Of a DNA stretch of 24,691 bases, positions 7,331-14,645 are shown in pieces. The stretch covers positions 1-24,691 of the IMG/VR virus record IMGVR_UViG_3300015202_000047; one strand, given 5' to 3'. The translations under genes and the position numbers were made by a program. This DNA comes from a virus. The number at the start of each line of letters is the position of its first letter. Positions within the stretch are counted from its first letter, which is position 1. The notes below the pieces were generated by a model, which saw only the letters and a program-made list of their open reading frames with translations, had not been told where the DNA came from and searched no databases.

Positions 7331-8839
7331 CTAGCCGACGTTCTGGAGCACGCCCATCGCGACCGGCGCGCGGTTGACGAACGCGCCGAGCGAACGGATT
7401 TCGTACTGACGACGGGGACCGCCACCGGCACCCGCTGCGCGGCTCACACCGTAGTCGAACTGGTTCGTGTCGCGGAGGGCACGATATTCGAGCACGGAGG
7501 AGATGTTCGCGTTCGGGAACGGCACCCGGTCAGTGCGGGCGATGATCGTGCCGGGCGGCACGGCCGGGTGAACTTCGATCGCCACTTCGATGCCGCCGGT
7601 GTTGCCAGCGCCGAACGGGTTGATGATCTTACCCACACGGCCACCGGCGGTCGTGGAGATACGGTCGGGTGAAGCGGTGCTGACGAACGTGGTCGCTGCC
7701 GTCGATCCGAGGACCAGGATTGCGATTTCGTACGCCTGCGCGGCGTTCATCATCAGCACCGTGGGGCTGAGGAACGTCTTGTTGAAGATCGGCAGGAACA
7801 GGTTCTGCACAATCTGGGTGATGGTACCGCCGGACAGCGAGAGCGCTGCCCCGTCGAGCGACACGTTCGTCGACGGGTTGGTGGTTGCGGTGCCCGCCTG
7901 CACGAACTGGCCGAACGAGTTGTAGTCGCCGGACAGCGTGGCGAGGAACCCGTCGTAGTCGTTCACGTTCGCGGACCCGTTGTCGGCCGCGAGGTTCACA
8001 GTCGGGATCGAGTTGCCGACACCCTGCCACACGTTCGACAGGCTGGCGAGGTTCGTCGGGAGCGCCTGATTCGCGGAGATGACCTTCGTTACGGTGACCG
8101 TGTTGGTGCTGGTAGTCGTGTAGTAGAAGAACGTCGAACCGTTGGTGGAGTAGAACCAGTCGTACGCGCCAGCACCCTTGACGGAGGGCACGATCGCCGA
8201 CACGGACGCGGCACCGGAACCGGCGGCGGTGACCGACGCGGATGCGGTGGCGCGGCTGTTGCCCGAACCGTAGTAGTAGCCCGATCCGGTGCGTCCGGCC
8301 GCTGCAAGGTACACAACGGAAGTCGCGGGGATCGAACCGCCGGTGGTTGATGCGGTGAGCACCGGAGCGCCAGCGGTCGGCAGTGCGAACGACTGCGCGC
8401 CGATGAGCTTGCGGTCGTCGCCGATCAGCACGTTGTTCAGCGTGTTGAAGATCGACACGGCGAACGGGTCCTCGAAGCCGGTGGCGAGGTCGATCGAGTC
8501 CTGCGACACGGAGTCGCCGAGGCCGGTCGGCTTGTACACCGCTTGGAAGTCCTGCTCGATGGTGACGATTTGACCGGCGGCCTGATCGAACCCGGCAGAC
8601 GGGTCCGGCTGGCTGCTGGTGGCGTCCATGATGGCGCGCCACACGGCGAATTTGTTACCGTCGGTGCTCTTCTTGCGCGGCACGAAGTCGCGGAATGGGA
8701 TGACGACGGGGATAAGGCTGAGAAGCTCCGGCGACAGGTCGTACGAGAACAGACCCGTCGACGCGTTGAAACCGGTGGTCTGAGCTTTCGAGATGATTTC
8801 CATCGTCTGCTCGGTGATTTGCTGGTCCAGATTGGACAT
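7331..8839 (-). CDS. Major capsid protein with inserted Ig/Fn3-like domain
   Basis: This 502-residue protein has HK97-fold features: an N-terminal arm (residues 1-40), FRDFVPRKKSTDGNKFAVWR near 49-68, and the C-terminal core (FLSPTVLMMNAAQAYEIAIL about 356-375, VPPGTIIARTDRVPFPN about 427-443). Residues about 157-252 look inserted: a Thr/Ser/Gly-rich beta domain with VVYLAAAGRTGSGYYYGSGN and GAGAYDWFYSTNGSTFFYYT, typical of surface-exposed Ig/Fn3-like domains in phage virion proteins. The scaffold-like gene lies just upstream and a strong hairpin follows. The start at 8837-8839 has an AGGAAAGAG ribosome site. The protein would be cleaved or matured by the XkdF-like protease upstream, though no cleavage site is assigned. 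Confidence 0.93.
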   Translation of the reverse strand: MSNLDQQITEQTMEIISKAQTTGFNASTGLFSYDLSPELLSLIPVVIPFRDFVPRKKSTDGNKFAVWRAIMDATSSQPDPSAGFDQAAGQIVTIEQDFQAVYKPTGLGDSVSQDSIDLATGFEDPFAVSIFNTLNNVLIGDDRKLIGAQSFALPTAGAPVLTASTTGGSIPATSVVYLAAAGRTGSGYYYGSGNSRATASASVTAAGSGAASVSAIVPSVKGAGAYDWFYSTNGSTFFYYTTTSTNTVTVTKVISANQALPTNLASLSNVWQGVGNSIPTVNLAADNGSANVNDYDGFLATLSGDYNSFGQFVQAGTATTNPSTNVSLDGAALSLSGGTITQIVQNLFLPIFNKTFLSPTVLMMNAAQAYEIAILVLGSTAATTFVSTASPDRISTTAGGRVGKIINPFGAGNTGGIEVAIEVHPAVPPGTIIARTDRVPFPNANISSVLEYRALRDTNQFDYGVSRAAGAGGGPRRQYEIRSLGAFVNRAPVAMGVLQNVG

Positions 8840-8878
8840 TGCGTTTCTCTTTCCTGAGAGGTGAAGCGGTGGGTGTGG

Positions 8879-10192
8879 TTAGACCGCGCGACCGAGGCCG
8901 GAAAGCATCGCAACCGCGCGTGCCTGCCGTTCGTCGTCGATCTTGGTTTTGCTCTGCGTGTCGAGCGCGTTGGCGGATGCCTTGCGCAGGTCGTCCGCAG
9001 ATTTCTGCAGCCCCGCTTCCACCACTACGCCATCACGGGTAACGGCGGACAAGCCCGTAGCCCCATTCGTGACGACTTTGGATCGTGCCGGTGCTTTCAG
9101 GAATTCGACCTGATCGGTGAGCCCTTTGATCACGGCGGCGTCTTCTGCCCTTGCCGTGTCCAGTGCTCCTTTGATGAGGTCTTCGATCGCTGCTTTGGTC
9201 AGCGGTGCGTCTTCGGGGTCGTCAGCCTTCGCGATGGGCGCATTCGGGTCGACCGGTGCCGGGGCGACCGGCGCGGCAGCTGCATCAGCTGGCGCGTCCT
9301 CGGTGTCGTCTCCGGCGTCGGTGTCGTCGACGGTCGCGCCGGTGATGGGCTCGATCGCGGCCGGGTCGACGATGCCGACGAGCTTCCCGGCGGCGTTGAA
9401 TACCGCAGTCTTGGCCGGAGCCTCGTCAGCTTTCACGAGGGCTTCAACGGTCGGCTCGGTGGTGGTTTCCTGATCGGACACGGTGGCCCCCTTCTTGGTT
9501 ACGTCTTCCGGTGCGGCTGGCAGGGATGCCAGCACGCTTTGAATCGACTCCGAGGCGGAGACGAGCTTCTGTTCGTTCGCGGCCGACAGGGTGCGTCCGG
9601 CCTTCTTGATCGTGCCGAACGATTCGACAGTGGACAGCGCCCCGGCGGGGATCACGCTCAGCGCCTTCGCGACACTGTCGGCTTCTTCCGCTTCGGCGTT
9701 CTCGCCCGCGGCGTACACGGCCACGACGTCTCCGGCGTAGTCGAGAGCCCCGGCGGCGTCCTCAAGGTTCCATGCGTTCTCCGCATCCTCCGAGTCGCCG
9801 GTGGCCGCCTCGGTCGCTTCACGCCCGGCGAGCAGGTCGAGCATGTTCTTGAGTCGCACGATCTGCGCGTACACCTCCTCGGCGGTCTGCGCGTCGATGG
9901 TCTCCCAGCCAGCGGAACCCGGGGTCGTTGCGTCGAGCGGACTGACGCCGTCGGTGACGAGAATTTCGTCATCCGCCTTAGCCACCGTGTCGACGGTTAC
10001 TGCTTCTTTCATCGGTGGCTCCTCAGCCTGCTTGAGTAGGTCTTCCACCATCTCGGTCGAGATGAGGTTTGGGGATTCTGCTTTCATAATCAGCCACGAG
10101 GTTCCGTTCGCTGCCTTGTCGACGAGGTCCATGCGCGGAATGTTCGCGTTGCGCACCTCGGTCATGTCGTCGTCTTCGATCAGGTTGCTCAT
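8879..10192 (-). CDS. Capsid scaffold-like protein
   Basis: This 437-residue protein is acidic and Ala/Asp/Glu-rich and is encoded directly before the major capsid gene, the usual scaffold position. The N-terminus (MTEVRNANIPRMDLVDKAAN, then GTSWLIMKAES) resembles the start of scaffold or protease-scaffold proteins of actinobacterial phages. The middle is low-complexity and disordered (DDTDAGDDTEDAPADAAAAP region, about 288-320), and the C-terminus is helical (AIEDLIKGALDTARAEDAAV; DDLRKASANALDTQSKTK), where scaffolds usually contact the capsid protein. Several KADD/KADE repeats occur (about residues 71, 253 and 324). The ATG overlaps the membrane-protein stop by four bases (ATGA). There is no protease motif; that activity appears to be in the gene two upstream. 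Confidence 0.78.
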   Translation of the reverse strand: MSNLIEDDDMTEVRNANIPRMDLVDKAANGTSWLIMKAESPNLISTEMVEDLLKQAEEPPMKEAVTVDTVAKADDEILVTDGVSPLDATTPGSAGWETIDAQTAEEVYAQIVRLKNMLDLLAGREATEAATGDSEDAENAWNLEDAAGALDYAGDVVAVYAAGENAEAEEADSVAKALSVIPAGALSTVESFGTIKKAGRTLSAANEQKLVSASESIQSVLASLPAAPEDVTKKGATVSDQETTTEPTVEALVKADEAPAKTAVFNAAGKLVGIVDPAAIEPITGATVDDTDAGDDTEDAPADAAAAPVAPAPVDPNAPIAKADDPEDAPLTKAAIEDLIKGALDTARAEDAAVIKGLTDQVEFLKAPARSKVVTNGATGLSAVTRDGVVVEAGLQKSADDLRKASANALDTQSKTKIDDERQARAVAMLSGLGRAV

Positions 10193-10611
10193 GGTGAAAC
10201 GCCTTCCGGTTGATCAGTTAGGGTGGGCGCGACCAGAGCGGTCAGGTGGGCACGCGTGCGCTCATGCTGTTTAGCAATGTGCAGTGTTTGGATAGATAAC
10301 AGTTGATCGACGTCGGCGAGAGTTTTGACCGACCGTGCGTCCGACGCGGCGGCGAGCGCCGCGCTGCGAGCCTCCGCCGCTGCCCCCTGCACGTTCTGCC
10401 CGACGATGATGATCGGGAGCAGGACCAGCTGCAAAAACGACTGCGTGATCCATGTGATGATCACGACGATGTTGCCACTCATAATCACCGCCGGGAGCGA
10501 GATAAGCGTCAGCGCGGCGAACAGGATCGCGACGTACATTGTGCCGACCGCGAGGGTGATGCGCCCCCCGGACGCGGTCAGCTTCTCGTTGAAGCGTGTC
10601 AGGCGGCTCAT
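10189..10611 (-). CDS. Two-helix membrane protein in the capsid-maturation cluster
   Basis: This 140-residue protein has two predicted transmembrane helices, about residues 19-41 (LAVGTMYVAILFAALTLISL) and 47-71 (NIVVIITWITQSFLQLVLLP). The exit of the second helix, LLPIIIVGQNVQ, followed by an Ala-rich EARSAALAAASDARS linker, recalls the topology of DUF1003 or low-affinity-iron-permease-like small proteins; that similarity is from memory and needs a profile search. The rest is a soluble helix with a His/Gln-rich end. It is locked between the protease and the scaffold by ATGA overlaps on both sides, so it should be made late together with the head proteins. It might recruit procapsids to the membrane, or act as a holin-like or exclusion protein; the sequence does not decide. 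Confidence 0.75.
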   Translation of the reverse strand: MSRLTRFNEKLTASGGRITLAVGTMYVAILFAALTLISLPAVIMSGNIVVIITWITQSFLQLVLLPIIIVGQNVQGAAAEARSAALAAASDARSVKTLADVDQLLSIQTLHIAKQHERTRAHLTALVAPTLTDQPEGVSP

Positions 10612-10973
10612 GCGACACGCACCCGATTGCCGGAGCCTTGCGGCGACCAGCCTGTCAGGCGACCGTCTTTGACCGCTTGCCATGCGATCTTGTCCAGCTT
10701 CGCGCCGATCAGCCAATCGCCCGCTTTCACGATCGTTCCACCGATGTCCCAATCCGGGCCACGATAGACGGACGACTCAACAATTTCGACGTGCCCGAGG
10801 GTGCCGTCGACGTGCATTACTCCCGACTCGCGCGACTTCATAAACTGCCACGCGGCGCGTTCCAACTCGTCCGCGGTGAAGAAGTCCCGATGCCCGTCAG
10901 CGCCCCGCTTGATCAGTGGGTTCCGTCCGGCTTGGTAAGCAATCCCGAGAACGAACCGCTTCTCCTCATCCAT
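10608..10973 (-). CDS. XkdF-like capsid maturation protease
   Basis: This 121-residue protein matches the build of the putative phage serine protease family XkdF (Peptidase_S78_2). It has an N-terminal strand (RFVLGIAYQAG), the FFTADELERAAWQFMKS helix, then GVMHVDG with the likely catalytic His54, HVEIVESSVYRG, the AGDWLIGAKLDKIAWQAVKD region and the GWSPQG loop with the likely nucleophile Ser110. It is short and lacks a fused scaffold; the scaffold is the separate gene two downstream. It lies in the head cluster between the portal side and the scaffold. The start at 10971-10973 overlaps the upstream gene by eight bases, and its own stop overlaps the membrane-protein start (ATGA). It would process the scaffold and perhaps the capsid arm. 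Confidence 0.82.
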   Translation of the reverse strand: MDEEKRFVLGIAYQAGRNPLIKRGADGHRDFFTADELERAAWQFMKSRESGVMHVDGTLGHVEIVESSVYRGPDWDIGGTIVKAGDWLIGAKLDKIAWQAVKDGRLTGWSPQGSGNRVRVA

Positions 10974-11289
10974 TGAGCACCTCCTCGCTCGCGAACTTAT
11001 ACACGGTGTCTTCTTCGATCCCCGCGGCGTTGACGCGAGTAACAGTTACATGACAGGGATCGATCTTGAAACTTCTGATCTTGCTGGGGTCGAGCCCTAG
11101 CGCCTCCGCGATCAACACCGGCAGTCTGAGTCCGTACTGCTGAGTTGTAACGGTGACGCCGTTCACCGTGGCGACGACCTGCACAACCTCGTGGCCGCCG
11201 CCGAGGTTCAACAACCCGAGCACAAGACTTTGCGCAGACAGCGGGATCGTCGGCGTTGCGTCGACGGTTGCGGACTTCGTTGCTGTCAT
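10966..11289 (-). CDS. Small head-region protein of unknown function
   Basis: This 107-residue protein lies between the portal and the capsid protease. It starts MTATKSATVDATPTIPLSAQ and continues with helix SLVLGLLNLGGG, strand VVQVVATVNGVTVTTQQYG, then LPVLIAEALGLDPSKIRSFK and a C-terminal strand region. No domain was recognised. It overlaps the upstream gene by one base (TGATG) and the protease by eight bases, so it belongs to the head operon. The compact alpha/beta pattern suggests a small folded protein rather than a disordered linker. Confidence 0.8.
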   Translation of the reverse strand: MTATKSATVDATPTIPLSAQSLVLGLLNLGGGHEVVQVVATVNGVTVTTQQYGLRLPVLIAEALGLDPSKIRSFKIDPCHVTVTRVNAAGIEEDTVYKFASEEVLNG

Positions 11290-11639
11290 CAGGCCACCGT
11301 GCCGTCAGTGACCGACACCCCGAGCGCGACCAGCGCAGCGAGCAACGAGGTCATCGCGGCTCCGCTGGACTTCGACCCGGTGACGGTAATGCTCGGTCCC
11401 GCACCGACGATCGCCTGCACCGCGACAACCCGGCCGGTCGCGTCATACGCGTACAGTACGAGCGCGCCCGGGCAGGTGAACAACGGCCACAAGTGCTCCT
11501 GTGAGGCGACGATCACCGACCCGGCCAGCGGAGCCCCACTGACCGCATCGAACACCGGGGCGAGTTGCGTCGCCGCCGGGTCGAGGTACACCACCCATGA
11601 CTGCTGGTCGGCTGCCTGATTTGCGGGGAATGTGGCCAT
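11289..11639 (-). CDS. Small head-region protein of unknown function
   Basis: This 116-residue protein follows the portal fusion directly (TAATG overlap). Its N-terminal part is beta-rich (QQSWVVYLDPAATQLAPVFD, VIVASQEHLWPLF, ALVLYAYDATGRVVAVQAIV), and the C-terminal part is helical and hydrophobic (AAMTSLLAALVALGVSVTDG). The terminal helix of about 17 residues is too interrupted to call a membrane segment with confidence. No family was recognised. Its place between portal and protease suggests a head component. Confidence 0.78.
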   Translation of the reverse strand: MATFPANQAADQQSWVVYLDPAATQLAPVFDAVSGAPLAGSVIVASQEHLWPLFTCPGALVLYAYDATGRVVAVQAIVGAGPSITVTGSKSSGAAMTSLLAALVALGVSVTDGTVA

Positions 11640-14638
11640 TACTGTTCTCCTTCAAATTGTGCTGAGTCGATCGTGCTGATGTTCGCCGGGTCGATCGACT
11701 CGGGAACGGGTGAAGCGGCGCACCTGCAGTACGGGTGCAACGGCGGAGCGCCGGTCTGATCTTCCATATCGTGCGGGTTCTGCGCTGCGGTGTCCGCGCA
11801 CAACTGATCCACCCCAGCGTCAGCGGTGACCAGATTCCATTGCCCGACTCCGTTGCTGTGGTACACGTCGAAAGACGCGGCGGTGACAGCCCGGGTTGAT
11901 TCGGTGTGCGCGATCCGGTCGGCCCGGGATGCGCTCATGCCTTCGCTGACATCGAGAACGCGTGAACGGATTCCGTCGACACTGTCGCCAGCGCCGAGCC
12001 CGTCGCCGATCATGTTGCCGATCTGATCCAACGCGGAGTCGGTGAAGCCTTTGATCGTGACCCCGCGCTCGTCCATCATTGCGCGCATACCCCCGGAGGA
12101 GATAGCGAGCCCCGCGCCCGGATCGCCCGGTACCCAGTTGTCCCAGTCGATCGCGACGGTGGCCTCCGATAGCCCCTCAACTGACACGATGTGCGGTGTC
12201 AGCTGAGTGGCCGCGGCATGCTCACCGGCGGTCCACCCGTCGGCGTACAGGTTCGCGAGAATCTGATTCAACTCAGCTGGTAGCGGCATCCGGCCGAGCG
12301 ACTTTTTCACGCTCGCCCGAATTGCCTCAATGTCGGTGCCGGTCGCTTTCACGATCAGCCCCGACGTGACCGACTCGAACGGGATGCCCTCAATCCACTT
12401 CTGCAGCACCGCAGCGATCAGCGGCGAGTAGTAGTCGACGAGTTGCAGGTCGTAGTCGTTCTGCGGCTGGCCAGCGCTCGAATCACGCCAGCCCTTGACT
12501 AAAGGGGAAGCATCATCCTCCACAGGGTTACTCACAGGGGGATAACTTGCCCCGTCAGCGATCGCAGCGAGCACGATCGACAGGTCAGCGGTAAGCTCCG
12601 CGCGGATCGCCGGGTTACCGGCAAGCATCTTCGGCTCCCACCATGCAAGCGCTTCGACCGCGTCGCCGTCCGGGTCGTCCGGGTTCACCCCGGGCAACCG
12701 ATCGGTCAGATCAATTTCGCAATCCACGACGTACACGAACCCGCCGTACACACCGTTCGGCGACACCCAGTCAGCGACAGGGCGCGCGTCGATCGGCAGG
12801 ACAAGCCCGGTCTCCTCGCACCACTCACGGCACGCGGCACCCTCCGGCGTCTCGCCAGTCTCGATGCAACCCCCCGGGAACTCCCAAGTGCCCGCGGCCG
12901 AGTCGGCCGCGTCGAGCCCGCGCTGCAAGAGCAGCACCCGCCCGGTGTCCGTCGCGAGGACGGCCAGCCCGGCAGCGACCAGTTGATCGTTGTCTTTGCG
13001 AATGTCGGCGCGTGCACTCTGGTTGAGGCGGTGCGCTTCACCAGCAGGCATGTCGGTGAACTGGAAGTCGCGCGCCCATGATCCGGCTCGGCGACGTGCT
13101 TTCACGAACTTCGTGAACGCGGCGATCTCAGGCCGCGCCTCCGACTTGGCCATACTGGTGTCGGTCGCCTGAGGTGCAGCGCCGATCGCTTTCGTCTCCG
13201 CAGCGGTCGCGATCGGCAGCGGCGGGGCGACAGGTGCGACGGCAACTGTACCCGCGGTGGGCCCTCCGGTCTCCGGGTCGATAGGTGTCGACGCGGCGAA
13301 CAGGGACGTGATGGGGATCGGTCCGGCTGCGTTGGTGAACACAAACCGGGGTACCTCCAAAACGTCGGTGATGCCGAACCGTAGCTCGGCGATCTTCGAC
13401 GCCGACACAACACCCTTATCGATGTACAGCGCATCCGCTGTCGCCGTGTCCTTCAGGGACTCCTCAGTGCCGCCGAAGTTGAACTGAAACTCCAACGGCA
13501 GGCCGAGGTCGTCCTGCAGCACGGCGGAGAAAATGTCGGCAAAGTGTTGCCCGAGGGGGATGTCCCCCACCCGGTCGTCGACGTGAGCTTGCGACTCGCC
13601 GACGGACCGGTTCGAGTCCATCGCGAAGCCGAGAGCATCCGGGGTGACGTGGAACGTGGACGCCGTCTTGCGCATCCACCATTCGGCGGCCATCTGGTTC
13701 CCGGCGTCCCAGTCCTGCTTCGACGGGAACTCTAACTTTGACCCGCCGGGAATCCATTTCAGCTGGGACTTGATTTCGAGGTTGCCCTTGAACTGAGCGT
13801 CCCAGACTTGCTGCCACTCGTCGATCATCTCGGCTGACCATGTGTCCGGCGAGATGGCGAACCCCTCGGGGACGTTACCGGCGGTGAACTTGCTGAGGAA
13901 GTATGACTGCATCCGCAGGTCCGTGTTCGCACCAATAACGATTGATTCGATGGGGGCCAACCCGTAGGGGGAGTCGTCGCGGGGGCGGAACGGCTGGTAG
14001 ATGATGTCAGAGTCCAGCAACCAGTTCCACGTCATGCCGCTGATGAACTGCAGGTACGCGGGGGCGTCGCCGGTCGGCTGGTCGCCGTGCGAGTCGATCA
14101 GCGGGGCGATGGTGGTGCCGTCGACAATTTTCAGGCCGATGAGTTGCCCGGCGTTGTTGCGGGAACGGTACAGGGTACCGGCGTCGTAGGACAGCACACC
14201 GCGGGCATACTTCGCGAGCCAGTTGCGGAAGAACAGTTTGCCGTCCGGCTTGCGGAAGAACGCGCGAGCGTACGCAATCTCTTGTGAGAGGTCACCTTTC
14301 ACATCGGCCATCGGCACGATCGACCAGTCGAGGGCGCGCAGCGAATCGACCCGGTGGCTGATGGCCAGCTGTGCGATGTCGTAGTTGTCGAGCAGCCCTT
14401 TCATTGACAGGAACGACATGGCCGAGTTCGACCGCGGCCGGGTGGCGACGTTGTATCCGGCCGGGTAGTCGAACCCGCGAGGTTCCTGACTGATGCCGTC
14501 CGCGGGGAAGATCGGCCCGCCGGGACCGAGCCGGGTCGATGCGGTCATGCCCTGCTCGTCGAGTGCTTCCACCGATGGCCCCACGAGGGCCTGCATGAAC
14601 GTGTTGATGCTTTTGCGGAAGTTGTCGCTCAGTGCCAC
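11639..14638 (-). CDS. Portal protein fused to a NUDIX hydrolase domain and a MuF domain
   Basis: This is a single 999-residue ORF. Residues about 65-455 are portal-like: NYDIAQLAISHRVDSLRALD, DAGTLYRSRNNAGQLIGLKI, DGTTIAPL, SPYGLAPIESIVIGANTDLR, KTASTFHVTPDALGF and SVGESQAHVDDRVGD, the DNA-channel protein at the head vertex. A Pro/Ala-rich linker (about 451-500) follows. Residues about 549-695 form a NUDIX domain with a complete box, G590-x5-E596-x7-R604-E605-x2-E608-E609-x-G611. The C-terminus (about 715-977) is MuF-like: RADRIAHTESTRAVTAASFD and PPLHPYCRC at 965-973. The start is GTG (14636-14638), seven bases after the large terminase stop, with only a weak ribosome site; ATG at residue 31 is an alternative. 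Portal-MuF fusions are known; the intervening NUDIX domain is the odd part. All key catalytic residues are present, so it is probably active. Confidence 0.93.
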   Translation of the reverse strand: MALSDNFRKSINTFMQALVGPSVEALDEQGMTASTRLGPGGPIFPADGISQEPRGFDYPAGYNVATRPRSNSAMSFLSMKGLLDNYDIAQLAISHRVDSLRALDWSIVPMADVKGDLSQEIAYARAFFRKPDGKLFFRNWLAKYARGVLSYDAGTLYRSRNNAGQLIGLKIVDGTTIAPLIDSHGDQPTGDAPAYLQFISGMTWNWLLDSDIIYQPFRPRDDSPYGLAPIESIVIGANTDLRMQSYFLSKFTAGNVPEGFAISPDTWSAEMIDEWQQVWDAQFKGNLEIKSQLKWIPGGSKLEFPSKQDWDAGNQMAAEWWMRKTASTFHVTPDALGFAMDSNRSVGESQAHVDDRVGDIPLGQHFADIFSAVLQDDLGLPLEFQFNFGGTEESLKDTATADALYIDKGVVSASKIAELRFGITDVLEVPRFVFTNAAGPIPITSLFAASTPIDPETGGPTAGTVAVAPVAPPLPIATAAETKAIGAAPQATDTSMAKSEARPEIAAFTKFVKARRRAGSWARDFQFTDMPAGEAHRLNQSARADIRKDNDQLVAAGLAVLATDTGRVLLLQRGLDAADSAAGTWEFPGGCIETGETPEGAACREWCEETGLVLPIDARPVADWVSPNGVYGGFVYVVDCEIDLTDRLPGVNPDDPDGDAVEALAWWEPKMLAGNPAIRAELTADLSIVLAAIADGASYPPVSNPVEDDASPLVKGWRDSSAGQPQNDYDLQLVDYYSPLIAAVLQKWIEGIPFESVTSGLIVKATGTDIEAIRASVKKSLGRMPLPAELNQILANLYADGWTAGEHAAATQLTPHIVSVEGLSEATVAIDWDNWVPGDPGAGLAISSGGMRAMMDERGVTIKGFTDSALDQIGNMIGDGLGAGDSVDGIRSRVLDVSEGMSASRADRIAHTESTRAVTAASFDVYHSNGVGQWNLVTADAGVDQLCADTAAQNPHDMEDQTGAPPLHPYCRCAASPVPESIDPANISTIDSAQFEGEQ
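12554..13006 (-). other. NUDIX hydrolase domain inside the portal-MuF fusion
   Basis: Residues about 545-695 of the fusion. The strand LAVLATDTGRVLLLQRGLD is followed by GTWEFPGGCIETGE and the rest of the NUDIX box (12803-12871), then WCEETGLVLPIDARPVADWV and a strand, GFVYVVDCEIDL. All metal-binding glutamates of the consensus are kept; Trp606 fills a position normally held by Ile/Leu/Val. NUDIX enzymes cleave nucleoside diphosphates linked to another group, for example ADP-ribose, NAD(H), oxidised dNTPs or Ap4A. Which substrate applies here cannot be told from sequence. Confidence 0.9.
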
Positions 14639-14645
14639 AGGTAGC

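Noticed and set aside
8831-8839. GATTGGACA near the capsid start as another copy of the start motif
   Set aside because: It is inside the coding sequence on the opposite strand and differs at key positions; coincidence.
8861-10039. 392-residue plus-strand open frame opposite the scaffold gene
   Set aside because: Antisense shadow of a low-complexity acidic gene; amino acid composition is unnatural and there is no ribosome site.
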